Shown piece by piece: positions 26,865 through 33,956 of a DNA stretch of 33,956 bases. Numbering within the stretch: position 1 is the first letter of the stretch; every line of letters starts with the position of its first letter. The DNA is from Candidatus Muiribacterium halophilum (lineage in GTDB: Bacteria; Muiribacteriota; Muiribacteriia; Muiribacteriales; Muiribacteriaceae), in assembly GCA_002869225.1 (NCBI GenBank), contig PKTG01000042.1:1-33956 (forward strand), read 5' to 3'. The position numbers and the translations under genes are program-made. The notes under the pieces were generated by a model. It was not told the DNA's origin and made no database searches. It saw only the letters and a list, made by a program, of their open reading frames with translations.

Positions 26865-27277
26865 TTTGGAAAAAAGTAGATGATGGATTTTATCTTGTCT
26901 TTGAACCTGGAGACAAAGTTATCGAGAGTTTTACAAAGTTCTGTAAGGATCATCACCTGAGAACAGGTATATTTAGTGGTATAGGTGCTTTTTCAAAAAT
27001 TACACTTGGACATTATAATATTACTACAAAAAGATATATGGAAAAAGACGTAAGTGATAGTCTGGAAGTGTTAAGTGTTAACGGTAATGTAACTATTAAA
27101 GAAAAAGAGCCTTTTGTTCATATGCATGCAATAGTATCTGATGCTAATATGAACTTCTATGGTGGTCACGTAATAGAAGCAGAGGTATCTGTAACACTTG
27201 AATTACATGTAACAGATTTTAGAGAGACTCTTCATAGAGAGTTCGATGAAGAGCTTGGTCTTTTTACAATAAAGTAA
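26861..27277 (+). CDS. PPC/DUF296-domain protein
   Basis: A single-domain 138-residue PPC (plant and prokaryote conserved, DUF296) protein. Bacterial versions form trimers, and plant AHL proteins carry the domain with AT-hooks. The N-terminal FEPGDKVIESFTKFCKDHHL and GIFSGIGAFSK are typical, and the HMHAIVSD (His87, His89) with GGHVIEA (His103) form the usual metal-like histidine cluster. No AT-hook is present, so DNA binding should not be assumed. It is the last gene of the long run and is followed at once by a strong terminator. Confidence 0.85.
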   Translation: MIWKKVDDGFYLVFEPGDKVIESFTKFCKDHHLRTGIFSGIGAFSKITLGHYNITTKRYMEKDVSDSLEVLSVNGNVTIKEKEPFVHMHAIVSDANMNFYGGHVIEAEVSVTLELHVTDFRETLHREFDEELGLFTIK

Positions 27278-27308
27278 AAAAAAGCCCTCTTTTGAGGGCT
27301 TTTTTTTT
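27276..27308. terminator. Bidirectional Rho-independent terminator
   Basis: GCCCTC at 27284-27289 pairs with GAGGGC at 27294-27299 around a TTTT loop, flanked by eight A on the left and nine T on the right. It can end transcription from the PPC gene on the plus strand and from the peroxiredoxin gene on the minus strand. Confidence 0.95.
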
Positions 27309-27321
27309 ATTCTTCTTATCT

Positions 27322-27771
27322 TTAACTGCAGGCTTTGATTATCTCGTCTATTGGTGGTAATTGTGGTATATCATATACTTTGACAAACAATACTTTTCCT
27401 TCCTCGTCAACTATTACATTTGCTCTCTGGGTAAAACCTTCTGTTTCTCTGAACAGACCAAGTTTATTAGCATATCCACCGTGTGGCCAGAAATCTGATA
27501 ACATCTGAAGTTTTTCTATACCAATATGTTTTGCCCATGCGTTTTTACAAAAAGTGGAATCTATACTAAGACCAAAACAAACCGTGTTTAATTCATCAAA
27601 TTTGTCAAGATTGTTTTCTATAGAAAGCATCTGATCCTTACAGACTGGGGTCCATGCGAGTGGATGAAATGAAAGAAGAACCTTTTTCCCTTTTAATGAA
27701 TTGGAATCAACATCGTTTCCTTTATGGTCCTTTAATATCATCTGTGGTAATTTATCGCCTACTTTGATCAT
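27322..27771 (-). CDS. Peroxiredoxin (AhpC/TSA family)
   Basis: A thioredoxin-fold peroxidase of 149 residues that reduces peroxides with a reactive cysteine. The peroxidatic site is HPLAWTPVCKDQM (Cys44 with Thr41 and Pro42). Further cysteines occur at 65, 75 and near the C-terminus, so the resolving cysteine is uncertain. The start at 27771 is preferred to 27783 because GGAGG just upstream would then be its ribosome site. It faces the long run and shares the terminator at 27276. With the Bat genes it is the only obvious oxidative-stress function here. Confidence 0.9.
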   Translation of the reverse strand: MIKVGDKLPQMILKDHKGNDVDSNSLKGKKVLLSFHPLAWTPVCKDQMLSIENNLDKFDELNTVCFGLSIDSTFCKNAWAKHIGIEKLQMLSDFWPHGGYANKLGLFRETEGFTQRANVIVDEEGKVLFVKVYDIPQLPPIDEIIKACS

Positions 27772-27891
27772 CTTTTCCTCCATTTATGGTGATATTTTAA
27801 TGCAACTTTTGTACTCATTACAGTATATCATATAAACCTTTGAAGAAACAATATATAAAGTGTTAAGCGTGAAGCGTGTTTTCTTCTCACC

Positions 27892-27960
27892 ATTCACTAT
27901 TCACTTCTCACTGTCTTTTAGGGATTTTACCTAAATCAACTGGGAAAAATACGCATTTAT
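27892..27960 (+). repeat. TTCAC-type repeat plus dispersed repeat copy 2, right of intervening block
   Basis: 27892-27911 repeats 15771-15790 with one mismatch in 20, same orientation. 27915-27960 is the second copy of the element at 10437-10484, with core TTTAGGGATTTTACCTAAA able to fold as a small stem-loop. Confidence 0.65.
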
Positions 27961-28095
27961 AAAAATAGCACTGTATCGTTTTTGAAGTTAAGACGTTAGT
28001 TTTGTTTAAAAGTTTATTGTTTTTCACTTTACGCATCACACTTTACCCTTCACGTTTATTTATGTTCTTACTATTTACTATTCACTGCTTTTAAA

Positions 28096-28111
28096 TGGCA
28101 TAGAATTTGTA
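28096..28111 (+). promoter_or_regulatory. Sigma-54-like -24/-12 promoter upstream of batC
   Basis: TGGCA at 28096-28100 and TTGTA at 28107-28111 keep the ten-base GG to GT spacing. Positions six and seven are TA instead of CG, so the match is weaker than at 10671, but the -12 box TTGTA is the same. ATG of batC lies 35 bases downstream. Confidence 0.5.
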
Positions 28112-28145
28112 TATGTTTTAATGAAATGGAAGATTGGAGGAAGTT

Positions 28146-28943
28146 ATGAAAAAGATATTGTTTTTTTTAATTATCAATGTTATTTCTTTTAATATATTTT
28201 CAATAGATCTAAATCCATATAAACAACATTATAGAGATTATCAGGAATCCATAAAACAGATACAGAAAAAAGATACCGATAAAGCTACCGAATATATGAT
28301 TGATGCATTAGAGAAGGCTGAAGCAAAAAAACTGGATGACGTTGATGCTTTAAGTTTTAACGTTGGAAATCTAATGAAACAAAAGGGTGATAAAGAAAAA
28401 GCAGAAGATTATTATAACAATGCTTTAAACGGTTTTTCAGATAACAAGGATAAAGCAGATACTCTTTTTAATCTGGGAAACATGTATTTCAAAGATAACA
28501 AACTAAAAGAAGCAATAGAATCTTATGTTCATTCATATAAACTTAATCCTACTGAGGATCTTAAGTATAATCTTAATCTTGCAATAAAAAAATTAAAACA
28601 ACAAAAACAGGATCAGAAACAAAACGAGGATAATGATAAAAAGAATAAGAAAGATCAGGATAAAGATAAACAGAATAAAAATGATAAGAATAATGAAAAG
28701 GATAAGGATAAGGAAAAGCAGGATAAAGGACAAAAACAGGATAAAAAACAACAGGACAAAGATAAAGATGATAAAAAGGATAATCAACAGCAAAAAGATA
28801 ACGAATCACAACAGCAAAAAAAAGAAGAAAAATACAATCAACAACAGGTGATAAAAAACGCAGATCAACAGGAAAAAGAAGCTCTAAAACAGTTTATAAA
28901 AAAAGAGCTTGGTGAGGTGAGATCAAATGGTAAAGATTGGTAG
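28146..28943 (+). CDS. batC: BatC-like TPR protein
   Basis: A 265-residue exported protein: a signal peptide (LFFLIINVISFNIFS), then about three TPR units (residues 45-145, including ALSFNVGNLMKQKGDKEKAEDYY and DTLFNLGNMYFKDNKLKEAI), then a low-complexity linker of roughly 90 residues made almost only of Lys, Asp, Gln, Asn and Glu, and a short helical end. TPR-plus-charged-tail fits BatC, a presumed scaffold for the vWA proteins. ATG 28146 is chosen because GGAGG at 28136-28140 precedes it; TTG 28134 overlaps that site. Its last 17 bases overlap batD. Confidence 0.85.
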   Translation: MKKILFFLIINVISFNIFSIDLNPYKQHYRDYQESIKQIQKKDTDKATEYMIDALEKAEAKKLDDVDALSFNVGNLMKQKGDKEKAEDYYNNALNGFSDNKDKADTLFNLGNMYFKDNKLKEAIESYVHSYKLNPTEDLKYNLNLAIKKLKQQKQDQKQNEDNDKKNKKDQDKDKQNKNDKNNEKDKDKEKQDKGQKQDKKQQDKDKDDKKDNQQQKDNESQQQKKEEKYNQQQVIKNADQQEKEALKQFIKKELGEVRSNGKDW

Positions 28944-30696
28944 AAAAAGTCTTTTTTTAATAGCAGTATTATTATTATATGTATCGGCAATCGCTGGGGT
29001 TAGTGCCCAGCTTTTCCTTGATCAAAGGGAAGTCGTCAAGGGAAGGGCTTTTAAGTTCACTATAGAAGTCAAAGGTGATATATCTAATGTGTCTACGCCG
29101 GATATAACTGTTCCCGATAGTGTAAGAATAATCTATCAATCAAAAAACCAAAGTATAAATATTGTAAACTGGGAAAAGTCTGTTTCTCATTCCTATATTT
29201 ATAGTGCTATTGCGTTAAAAGAAGGTGACTTTTCTATAGGACCGGTAAGTCTAAAAGTCGATGGTAAGGATGTTAAAATAAAAGCTGAAGATATTAAAGT
29301 AGTGAAAACACCATCAGGTAATGATATAAAAGGTGGTTCTTCAAATGACGATAGAAACGTGCTTTCCTGGATTAAAATCGACAAAGATAGATGCTATGTC
29401 GGCGAACAGATACCTGTAAAAGTCATATTTGCATACAGAGATACAAGGGTAAGAAATCTTGGCTTTGAACCACCAAAGGATCTAAAGGATTTTATTACCT
29501 ATGATAGAGATGAGAAACAATACACAGCAGAGGTAAAAGGAAAAAGATATAACATACTACAACTTACCTATCCTTTGATACCTTTAAGGACCGGGAAGTT
29601 TGTTTTTGATGATGCACAAATAACATATGATGTGATAAAGACGTCTTCCAATTCAGGACCAAGATCGATGTTTGATGATTCTTTCTTCGATGATTTTTTT
29701 AATCCTTTTGATGTTGAAAAGAGAATACTTATACCGGATGCGGCTACTGTTGAAGTAGTCTCGGTACCAGATGCCCCCCCTGATTTTTCAGGTGGAGTCG
29801 GTAATTTTGTAATATCAGTGAAAAAAGATAACTCCCAGAAGATACAGGGAGAGCCATTTGAACTTGAATTGGTGATAAACGGGGTAGGTAATATAGATAA
29901 TATAAGCAAACCTATCTTTAATATAAGTGATGATTACAGTATTTCCTTTACAGGTGAGAAAAAAGATACAAAGATAGTAAATGGAAAGATAACAGGAAGT
30001 AAAAAATTCTCATATGTTGTAATACCTGAAGAATCCGGAAATATAAAAATAGATCCAGCAAAATTCGTATATTTTGATCCTGACAAAGATGAGTTTATAA
30101 CTATAAAGAGTGACGAGCTCAACATTAAAGTAAAAGCTAATAAAGATTTTGTTAAAAAACAAAACACTCTAAGGGATTTTTCAGATGTTAAGACGGATAT
30201 GTCCGAGCAGGCAGTATCTACAGGTGCTGATATAGAGTTTATTTTTACAAAGAAAGGTATTTTCTATGATGGCATAAGAAAGATCCTCCTTTATCTTAAC
30301 GCTTTTATGATACTGTTGTTTATTGTTTACTTTTTGAGTCAAAATATTATTTCCTATTTCAAGAGTTCCCATGAAGTAAGACTTTCAAAGACAATAAAAA
30401 GATTAGAGATGGGATTTGAAAATGGCAGTTTTTATAAAGATTTTTCGAACATATACTTGTCTTATCTATCGGATCTACTCAATCTGAAGGAAAATAAAAA
30501 TATAGCTTCCAGAATAATGGAAGAGCTCCATATAAGGATAAAAGATAAAAAACTACTTGATGAACTTAAGGAGTTTAAGGATAAGATGGAATTAAAAGCC
30601 TATAGTGGAATGGCTTTCAATGCTAAAGAAGAAGATCTTAAGATAGCTGTTGATCTTTTAAGAAAGATAAGTTCTAAAGTCAGGAGGTCAAAATGA
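28927..30696 (+). CDS. batD: BatD, large membrane-anchored protein
   Basis: A 589-residue BatD (oxygen-tolerance family). It has a signal peptide (LIAVLLLYVSAIAGVSA), three repeated beta-sandwich segments (FLDQREVVKGRAFKFTIEV; DRCYVGEQIPVKVIFAYR; GEPFELELVINGVGNIDN), and a membrane helix near 455-480. A cytoplasmic helical tail follows. The phrase LTYPLIPLRTGKF is typical of the family. It is thought to present periplasmic domains to the BatA/BatB complex. It overlaps batC by 17 bases and batE by four. Confidence 0.92.
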   Translation: MVKIGRKSLFLIAVLLLYVSAIAGVSAQLFLDQREVVKGRAFKFTIEVKGDISNVSTPDITVPDSVRIIYQSKNQSINIVNWEKSVSHSYIYSAIALKEGDFSIGPVSLKVDGKDVKIKAEDIKVVKTPSGNDIKGGSSNDDRNVLSWIKIDKDRCYVGEQIPVKVIFAYRDTRVRNLGFEPPKDLKDFITYDRDEKQYTAEVKGKRYNILQLTYPLIPLRTGKFVFDDAQITYDVIKTSSNSGPRSMFDDSFFDDFFNPFDVEKRILIPDAATVEVVSVPDAPPDFSGGVGNFVISVKKDNSQKIQGEPFELELVINGVGNIDNISKPIFNISDDYSISFTGEKKDTKIVNGKITGSKKFSYVVIPEESGNIKIDPAKFVYFDPDKDEFITIKSDELNIKVKANKDFVKKQNTLRDFSDVKTDMSEQAVSTGADIEFIFTKKGIFYDGIRKILLYLNAFMILLFIVYFLSQNIISYFKSSHEVRLSKTIKRLEMGFENGSFYKDFSNIYLSYLSDLLNLKENKNIASRIMEELHIRIKDKKLLDELKEFKDKMELKAYSGMAFNAKEEDLKIAVDLLRKISSKVRRSK

Positions 30697-31385
30697 CTAA
30701 AAAAAGCTTTGTAATAATGACTTTATTAATATTTCTTATCCTGACCTTTTCAAATGAGTTTGATTCTGGTGTGAAGTATTATAAAGATGGTGATTTTAAA
30801 AATGCGTTGAGTTCTTTTCAGAATATCAAACAAAAAGATAGTAGGGTGTATTTTAATATAGGTAACTGCTTCTTTAGATTAAAAAAACTTCCGGAAGCTG
30901 CAGCTTATTATCTGAAAAGTATAAGGCTGGATCCTGGACTTAAGGATGCGTTGCAGAATCTTCGTCTGATTGCCGGAGAGGATATTGTCTTTCATTCAAC
31001 TATCTTTATACCATTTCCGAGAAGTGCAGTTTATACTGTTAATCTATTATTTCTTTTTATTTTGCTTCTATTTACCTTTGTAAAGTTAATCAAAAAGAAA
31101 AAAGGAATATCACATGTTCAGATTACGATAGCTGTTTTGACAATAATTTTATCGTTTTATTCATTGTTTGCTTATGTGAACTCTCTTAAGGAGTTTGCTG
31201 TAATAAATCAACATTCAGAGGTCCTTAGTTCCCCTTCAAGTGATTGAGTTCAAATAGCAGAGGTGTTTGCAGGAAATGTTATGTATGTTGAAATAAGAGG
31301 TAAAAACTATAGTAAGATAAAGAATCATCAAGGAATATCCGGTTGGATGAAAAATTCAGAGCTGATATTTATAGAAGATCTATAA
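30693..31385 (+). CDS. batE: BatE, TPR and SH3-like protein with in-frame TGA
   Basis: Full reading gives 230 residues: signal-like N-terminus, two TPR units (about 24-90, with FKNALSSFQNI, VYFNIGNCFFRLKKLPEAA), two membrane helices (about 110-130 and 146-168), then a bacterial SH3-type domain beginning FAVINQHSEVLSSPSSD. TGA at 31245-31247 (codon 185) cuts the SH3 domain, and the same frame continues with AEVFAGNVMYVEIRGKNYSK and GWMKNSEL to TAA at 31383-31385. This arrangement is typical of BatE. If the stop is real, the protein keeps its TPRs and membrane spans but loses a folded SH3 domain. Confidence 0.87.
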
Positions 31386-31783
31386 AAGTCGGGTCTGGCT
31401 GATCCTGAGCTTAAACTTACAAAGCTCAGCCTGACCCAAAACAACATTAAAATGTCCTGTTAGAGGTAAGTTGTTAAATTCACCAGAACAAAGTTCGTGT
31501 GCTTTCTTTCAGAAAGAGTTAAAACCCTTTTGTGAAACAAAAGCATTTCATCGAAGATGAACACATAACCGAAAGGTTATCATCGGCACCTAAAGGTGCT
31601 AATCGGTAAGTCGAGTTGTCGGAATATAGATGTTTCATTTGGTCATTGGGATAAAAATAAAAAAAATTGTTTTTTAAGCTTAAAATAATTTAAAATTATA
31701 AAATCATAATAAATACATTCGGAGTATAAAAAGAAGCAGTTCGTTGTTTCTGGTTGAGACAAATCAAAATAGAGGGGAAAACT
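31386..31783. other. Intergenic region with large hairpin and mini-hairpin chain
   Basis: No gene is supported. A large imperfect hairpin lies at 31391-31437 (GGGTC...GACCC, with GGCTGA/TCAGCC and AGCTT/AAAGCT inside and a short bulge) directly after batE; it has no T-run but may stall transcription. The mini-hairpin chain follows to 31599. From 31640 the sequence is extremely AT-rich and should hold the glnN promoter, which I cannot place with confidence. Confidence 0.6.
31440..31599. other. Chain of seven mini-hairpins (structured element 2, inverted relative to element 1)
   Basis: Consecutive stem-loops occur at 31444-31455 (ACAT/ATGT, enclosed by AACAAC/GTTGTT), 31486-31496 (GAAC/GTTC), 31502-31516 (CTTTCT/AGAAAG), 31527-31543 (CTTTTGT/ACAAAAG), 31547-31561 (TTCATC/GATGAA), 31565-31580 (ATAACC/GGTTAT, GAAA loop) and 31586-31599 (GCACC/GGTGC). 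Read on the minus strand, 31543 to 31486 parallels 10549-10607 in sequence, hairpin order and spacing. Confidence 0.75.
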
Positions 31784-33952
31784 ATGTTAAAAAATTCATT
31801 TAACAATAAAAAAAAGGAAAGAATATCAGATTATTTTGCTTGTAACACCTTTTCAGAAGAAGTTATGAGAGAAAAACTTTCAAAGTCTACACATAATTCA
31901 CTTCTTTCCTGTATCGAAGGTGATAAGACCCTTACGCTTGAGATCGCTAATGAAGTCGCTCATGCTATGAAAGAATGGGCAATTGAAAAAGGCGCAACGC
32001 ATTATGCACATTGGTTTCAACCACTTACCGGTGCTACAGCTGAAAAACACGATTATTTTCTTGAAAGAGCAGGAAAAGCACATATAGAAAGATTCTCGGG
32101 AAAACAATTGGTCAGGCAGGAACATGATGCATCCAGTTTTCCAAGTGGAGGATTGAGGGTTACTTTTGAAGCAAGAGGTTATACCTCGTGGGATCTTACA
32201 AGCCCAGCTTTTATTATAGAGGATGGTTCAGGTTGCACGCTTTGTATTCCTTCTGTTTTTGTTTCTTATAATGGGGAATCACTTGATCAGAAAGCACCAC
32301 TTATGCGTTCTGTAGATGCTCTTGAAAGCTCTGTTAAGAAGATGCTGATAGACATATTTGATGAACCTGAGCAGAAAGTTTTCTCATTTGTTGGTGCAGA
32401 GCAGGAATATTTTTTAATTGATAAGCAGTATGCTCTTAAAAGACCTGATGTACTGCTTTCCGGAAGAACTGTATTTGGTGCAAAGCCTCCAAAAGGGCAG
32501 GAGATGGATGATCAGTATTTTGGAACTATAAAAGAAAGAGTATTGGTTTATATGAGGGATGTAGAACAGGAACTCTATAAACTTGGTATACCATGTAAAA
32601 CAAGACATAACGAGGTGGCTCCTCATCAGTATGAGTTTGCACCTATATTCGAGGAAGCAAATATTGCGCAGGATCATAATCAGCTTATGATGGAAATAAT
32701 GAAGAAAAAAGCTAATGAGAATGGTTTTTATCTTCTTCTTCACGAAAAACCTTTCGATCGTATAAATGGTTCTGGAAAACATATAAATTGGTCGATGAAC
32801 ACTGAAAAATATAATCTTCTTGAACCTGGTGATGAACCTGAGAACAATGTGAGATTTTTAACATTTTTATTATCTGTGATAAGAGGAGTACATAAATATT
32901 CAGGAATACTTAGAGCTTCAGTAGCTACTGCATCTAATGATCATAGACTAGGTGGAAATGAAGCACCGCCTGCAATAATCTCGGTTTATCTCGGCTCTTT
33001 TCTTACTGCACTGCTTAAAGACATCAAAGATTCAAACTTAGAAAAGACAAAGAATAAAAAGAACTCTAAGACACGTTTTAAAGATATTGGAAGGTTGAAC
33101 CTTTCAGAGACATTATCTAATATAGCTGATAATACGGATAGAAATCGTACTTCGCCATTTGCTTTTACCGGTAACAAATTTGAATTTAGAGCGGTTGGTT
33201 CAAGTCAGAGTCTGGCAATACCCGTTACGGTAATAAACACTATTGTCGCAGAATCTTTAGACCATATCTATGCAAAGATGAAAAAAGCCATAAAGAATGC
33301 TGGTAATAAGGATATGTCTGTTCTTATGGGTGTTATAAAAGAGGTAATAGAAGAGGTAAGTCCTGTTATATTTGAAGGAGATAATTATTCAAAAGAAGGG
33401 AAGACAGAAGCTAAGAAAAGAGGTTTACTTAATCTTGAAAGCACACCGGAAGCTCTTAGTTTTTATAATGATAAAAACACTGAAAAACTTTTCGAGAAAT
33501 ACAATGTAGTATCAAAAGATGGTCTACATGCAAGAGGAGAGGTTGAGTTTGAAAACTATTGTAAATCTATTAATATTGAAGCTAAGTGTCAGCTTGATAT
33601 AGCAAGGACTATGATATTCCCTGCTGCTCTGGAATATCAGAAGCTTCTATTAAACAATCATTTTGAATTAAAGAGACAGTTTAACGATAAAAAAATATAT
33701 AATGAGATAGAGAAAGAGACTAAGGTCTTATCAATAACCATTAATGAGTTTATGAAAGACATTGATAGACTTGAAAAAGAACTTGAAAAGACGAATAAAG
33801 AAAAAGATAATATTAAGAAGGCTAATCTTTTTAGAAAAAAGATACTTCCACTTATGCAAAAACTAAGGGATAATGGAGATTTTATTGAGACCAAGGTTCC
33901 TAATAAATACTGGGAACTACCAAAGTATCACGAAATGCTTTTTATTGAATAA
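31784..33952 (+). CDS. glnN: Type III glutamine synthetase
   Basis: A 722-residue GSIII enzyme making glutamine from glutamate, ammonia and ATP. The GSIII-specific N-terminus (HWFQPLTGATAEKHDYFL, SSFPSGGLR) is followed by the catalytic FVGAEQEYFLID, RHNEVAPHQYEFAPIFEEAN, DHNQLMMEIM, INGSGKHINWSM, NDHRLGGNEAPPAIIS and NRTSPFAFTGNKFEFRAVGSS. The length fits GSIII rather than the shorter GSI. ATG 31784 has a GAGGGG ribosome site at 31772-31777; the upstream TTG at 31754 lies outside the conserved start. The gene ends at TAA four bases before the window edge. Confidence 0.96.
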   Translation: MLKNSFNNKKKERISDYFACNTFSEEVMREKLSKSTHNSLLSCIEGDKTLTLEIANEVAHAMKEWAIEKGATHYAHWFQPLTGATAEKHDYFLERAGKAHIERFSGKQLVRQEHDASSFPSGGLRVTFEARGYTSWDLTSPAFIIEDGSGCTLCIPSVFVSYNGESLDQKAPLMRSVDALESSVKKMLIDIFDEPEQKVFSFVGAEQEYFLIDKQYALKRPDVLLSGRTVFGAKPPKGQEMDDQYFGTIKERVLVYMRDVEQELYKLGIPCKTRHNEVAPHQYEFAPIFEEANIAQDHNQLMMEIMKKKANENGFYLLLHEKPFDRINGSGKHINWSMNTEKYNLLEPGDEPENNVRFLTFLLSVIRGVHKYSGILRASVATASNDHRLGGNEAPPAIISVYLGSFLTALLKDIKDSNLEKTKNKKNSKTRFKDIGRLNLSETLSNIADNTDRNRTSPFAFTGNKFEFRAVGSSQSLAIPVTVINTIVAESLDHIYAKMKKAIKNAGNKDMSVLMGVIKEVIEEVSPVIFEGDNYSKEGKTEAKKRGLLNLESTPEALSFYNDKNTEKLFEKYNVVSKDGLHARGEVEFENYCKSINIEAKCQLDIARTMIFPAALEYQKLLLNNHFELKRQFNDKKIYNEIEKETKVLSITINEFMKDIDRLEKELEKTNKEKDNIKKANLFRKKILPLMQKLRDNGDFIETKVPNKYWELPKYHEMLFIE

Positions 33953-33956
33953 ATAA

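Larger units (their letters stand above)
27772..28145. other. Intergenic region with repeats and a sigma-54-like promoter
   Basis: No gene is supported. From left to right it contains an AAGCGTGAAGCGTG tandem unit (27866-27879), a TTCAC-type repeat (27884-27913), the second copy of the TAGGGATTTTACCTAA repeat (27915-27960), further TTCAC-type units (28021-28087) and the sigma-54-like promoter at 28096. The peroxiredoxin promoter must lie in the left part but is not clear by eye. Confidence 0.6.

Noticed and set aside
28573-28851. Several frames overlapping batC in other frames and strand
   Set aside because: They arise from the Lys/Asp/Gln/Asn-rich low-complexity codons of batC and have biased, repetitive translations.
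31245-31247. Selenocysteine codon in batE
   Set aside because: SH3-domain position with no expected cysteine, no evident SECIS-like hairpin just downstream, and the other interrupted genes use TAA or TAG.
9392-31247. Reassigned genetic code (one stop codon read as sense)
   Set aside because: TAA, TAG and TGA all appear as interrupting codons, and all three also terminate intact genes in this window.
9392-31247. Cytosine deamination as the only cause of the stops
   Set aside because: It would require Gln or Arg codons at each site; this does not fit the DUF58 MIDAS position, where Ser is expected.
31391-31437. Classical Rho-independent terminator after batE
   Set aside because: The stem is not followed by a T-run and has a bulge; only the hairpin at 27284-27299 meets the criteria.

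Overview
The window is AT-rich, densely coded DNA from a diderm (LPS-making) bacterium. It carries a complete sedoheptulose-7-phosphate to ADP-heptose gene set, a two-part Bat (aerotolerance-type) vWA system, a type III glutamine synthetase and a GH57/DUF3536 enzyme. Such a mix occurs in spirochaetes, Bacteroidetes-like groups and several uncultured phyla such as the Riflebacteria/Muiribacteriota. No rRNA or tRNA is present, so I do not assign a phylum. TAA, TAG and TGA all end intact genes here, so the standard code applies.

Layout. 1-1551 (minus): a HEAT-repeat protein with an acidic tail of 49-residue tandem repeats, cut by the window edge. 1702-8395 (plus): a large ATPase-TPR-winged-helix regulator, a secreted unknown, an endonuclease IV-like protein and a GH57/DUF3536 enzyme. 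8372-10218 (minus): an unknown protein coupled to a glycosyltransferase whose true N-terminus lies upstream of an in-frame stop. 10732-15455 (plus): moxR, DUF58, a BatD-like membrane protein, batA, batB. 15884-16732: an AbiJ-NTD4-like protein. 16770-27277 (plus): a tightly packed run of 14 genes (gpmA, tyrA, Mpv17-like, C11-peptidase-like, DUF3147-like, aroA, cmk, plsC, gmhB, hldE kinase, gmhA, hldE adenylyltransferase, class V aminotransferase, PPC/DUF296), closed by a strong terminator shared with a convergent peroxiredoxin gene. 28146-31385: batC, batD, batE. 31784-33952: glnN.

The Bat genes keep the canonical order moxR-DUF58-batA-batB | batC-batD-batE, but about 12.7 kb of unrelated genes sits between batB and batC. 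Both Bat halves are preceded by a sigma-54-like -24/-12 promoter, and near-identical 20-nt direct repeats lie in the intergenic regions on either side of the intervening block.

Two features stand out. First, six in-frame stop codons (TAA x3, TAG x2, TGA x1) interrupt five otherwise intact, well-conserved reading frames without any visible frameshift; four of the six are in Bat genes. Second, two intergenic regions (10488-10670 and 31440-31599) are chains of seven or eight tiny perfect hairpins. The two chains contain an inverted homologous core with a compensated stem, which suggests an undescribed structured element.
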